Below, piece by piece: positions 62,055 to 64,000 of a stretch of DNA of 64,000 nt; within the stretch, counting starts at the first letter, position 1; each line of letters starts with the position of its first letter. The stretch comes from Tridacna crocea (Eukaryota; Mollusca; Bivalvia; Cardiida; Cardiidae), in contig OX031063.1 of the NCBI GenBank assembly GCA_943736015.1, positions 6,615,001 to 6,679,000 on the forward strand, written 5' to 3'. Both the position numbers and the translations under genes were made by a program. Below the pieces are notes generated by a model. The model was not told the DNA's origin. It was given only the letters and a program-made list of their open reading frames with translations, and searched no databases.

Positions 62055-63732
62055 TTACGATTTTATGCGCAGCACGTAACAGTCACGTATGGGTGAGATG
62101 GTCATCGTAACCAAATCAATGGCCCTAGTGAGAGAAAATGAAAAAGAAAAATCCCTATAATTGACTTAAGCAATAGTTGTCATCTGCTATAAAATATTCC
62201 GTAAGTCGATTTTTCATGTTTTTGCGGATACGTAAGTGGCACCTGCGAGACAGTAGACAACCTAAATGGGTTTGTTGTCACGGTATAAAAAGATTGGAGA
62301 AAAAAAATTATTAAAAATTAAGTTCCCTCTATTTGACCTTCTAAGCAACAGGTGTCGTCTGCTATAAAATGCTCCACAAGTCGATTTTTCACGTTTTTGC
62401 GATTACGTAACCTGCACCTATGAGACGGTAGTCAACGTAAATGGATTTGTCGTCACGGTATAAAGAGACTGGAGAAAAAATATACATTAAAAATTTAGTT
62501 CCTTTTGTTTGATTTATGCAATAATAAGCAGTTGCTACTGAAAGAGCCTTCAGTCTTTTTTTAGCCACTTGTCGCATTATTTATTTTTTTTTTTTTCGCA
62601 TGAGCGGAACTGGCACATATGAGACGGTAGTCAACGTAACTGGGTTTCTTGTTGCGGTTTGAAGAGATTAGAAAAATTACACTTCAGTTGCCTTTGTTTG
62701 ATATATGAGTTTTCAGTCTTTTTTTAGCCACTTGTCACATTAATTTCAGGGTTTGTTTTTTACACTGTACATTGATCACTTTGGCTCATTGAAAGTTTCA
62801 ATGTGCAGCATTTATTGTGGGCTGAGAGTTGGAAAAGCAAATCCAGTGAAGGGCTGGGGAGTGGGGGGTGCATCGAGGGTTTAAGGGAATTAACTCTTGC
62901 AAGGGTTTTGAAAAGACCAAATCAAGGTCTTCTGCGCCCCTATTTTCTTAAATGTTTGCCTATTTTCAGTGAAATCTGGCATGTGTGGATGGTGCATGCC
63001 CGGCAGATTGCCAAGGACTGCACAGCAGCCTTTAAAGAAGACTTTAAATCCACTTTTATGCCGTTTTTTGCACTGTTTTTTATTCGATATATTAAGGCGC
63101 CATTTTGGAGCGATTTTGAAGCTCTCTGATTGGCTGATGGGCCCGAGTTTGAATTCTAAGGTCTTCTCTGATTGGCTGTTGGTATCCATTGTTGGTATCC
63201 AATCTGATTTCCTTAAAGCTTCTCTGATTGGATAATTTCAGAGAGGGAAGAGATTTGATTGGCTGATGGGAAAGGGGGGGAAATATCTGTTTATCTTTAT
63301 TAACCTTTTACCACACAATGACGCGGCCTTTTAACACCCCAAAGGCTTATGAAAATAATCTGAGGAAAGGAGAAAATACAGGTTACCAGCATTTTCTCCT
63401 TTTCCCACAATGTTTTCCACCCTATCAAAGAAAAAATTTGATTTTGAGTTATTCTTACATCTTATTTTATCTTTTTGGCCTACTTGTAAATTTCTTCAAA
63501 CAAGAACAAGATTTCTTTTATCGGAAAAAGTTTCCGCAACAGCAACCAGTTGCTTCTGAATTTTATATTTTCGCACAGCGGTTAAACATAAAATTGACTT
63601 TTGACTCGCGTGGTCATCCAAATTGGTTCAATGTTTTCATGACCCTGGTAAGAAAACAGGGAAAATTTTTGTTTACCTTTCTTTGATTTGAACAACAAGT
63701 ATCAGTTGCCTCCGAAAGTGTGGAAGTTGATT
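62055..63732 (+). repeat. Satellite unit 38 (1678 bp)
   Basis: Has GTTGTCATCTGC near 62177, TTTTCACGTTT near 62387, one A in the T tract, CGCGTGG near 63607, and CAACAAGTATC near 63696. Confidence 0.97.
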
Positions 63733-64000
63733 TTACGATTTTATGCGCAGCACGTAACAGTCACGTATGGGTGAGATGGTCATCGTAACCAAATCAATGG
63801 CCCTAGTGAGAGAAAATGAAAAAGAAAAATCCCTATAATTGACTTAAGCAATAGTTGTCGTCTGCTATAAAATATTCCGTAAGTCGATTTTTCATGTTTT
63901 TGCGGATACGTAAGTGGCACCTGCGAGACAGTAGACAACCTAAATGGGTTTGTTGTCACGGTATAAAAAGATTGGAGAAAAAAAATTATTAAAAATTAAG
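63733..64000 (+). repeat. Satellite unit 39, first 268 bp only (cut by window edge)
   Basis: Matches the first 268 bases of the other units and ends at the window boundary, so the array continues to the right. Confidence 0.97.

Larger units (their letters stand above)
1..64000. repeat. Macrosatellite array, about 1677-bp unit, 38 complete copies plus a partial copy
   Basis: The same sequence recurs head to tail from the first to the last base, always in the same orientation, with nothing inserted between copies. Taking the unit to begin at TTACGATTTT, the complete copies are 1673-1681 bp long. Most length variation comes from a poly-T tract, a poly-G tract and a few 1-3-bp indels. By eye the copies are about 99% identical; I have not computed this. 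There is no transposase, reverse transcriptase, terminal repeat, rRNA or tRNA in the unit, and no long conserved reading frame, so a satellite is the best description. Both edges are inside the array. Confidence 0.98.

Noticed and set aside
1-64000. CRISPR array
   Set aside because: The repeat is 1.68 kb with no unique spacers, and there are no cas genes.
1-64000. rDNA, 5S, tRNA, snRNA or histone gene cluster
   Set aside because: I searched by eye for 5S, U1-U6 and tRNA hallmarks and for histone-like frames and found none. Several CCAAT boxes alone do not make a histone cluster.
1-64000. Tandem transposon or retroelement copies
   Set aside because: Units abut directly with no terminal inverted or long terminal repeats, no target-site duplications and no enzyme frame.
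1-64000. Telomeric repeat or CENP-B box
   Set aside because: No TTAGGG-type runs, and no match to the CENP-B core (TTCG, four bases, CGGG) seen in the unit.

Overview
The whole 64 kb window is one head-to-tail tandem array of a roughly 1.68-kb satellite (macrosatellite) unit. I count 38 complete units (1673-1681 bp, mean about 1677 bp) and a 268-bp partial unit at the right edge. The array runs off both ends, so no single-copy flank is visible and the true copy number is unknown. Units are nearly identical, differing by a handful of point changes each plus length changes in one poly-T and one poly-G tract. No reading frame exceeds 143 codons. I recognise no protein domain, rRNA, tRNA, snRNA, transposon or CRISPR. 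This is non-coding satellite DNA of a eukaryote. The AT-rich sequence and the cluster of CCAAT boxes next to YY1- and CHR-like motifs are compatible with an animal, but I cannot name the organism.

Each unit is a composite. Slightly more than half of it (for example 1465-2371, spanning the unit 1/unit 2 join) is a degenerate inner tandem repeat: five copies of a 155-190-bp element and a truncated sixth. The rest (for example 695-1464) is not internally repeated. It carries a G-rich run, four ATTGG boxes and one CCAAT box at 28-42 bp spacing, YY1- and CHR-like motifs, a short ATG-started frame and a 12-bp-stem inverted repeat. This half looks promoter-like, and every unit carries it, so the array may be transcribed. 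That is inference.

Shared private variants show how the array evolved. Units 11-13 (about 16.3-21.3 kb) and 14-16 (about 21.35-26.4 kb) form a 5029-bp three-unit block repeated with no difference that I can see. Units 17/18 and 20/21 share variants at the same three-unit spacing. From unit 26 to unit 34, variants recur every two or four units. This is the pattern expected from unequal exchange or multi-unit amplification in an array under concerted evolution, overlaid on an otherwise monomeric array. Part of it could also come from assembly of a repeat this uniform.
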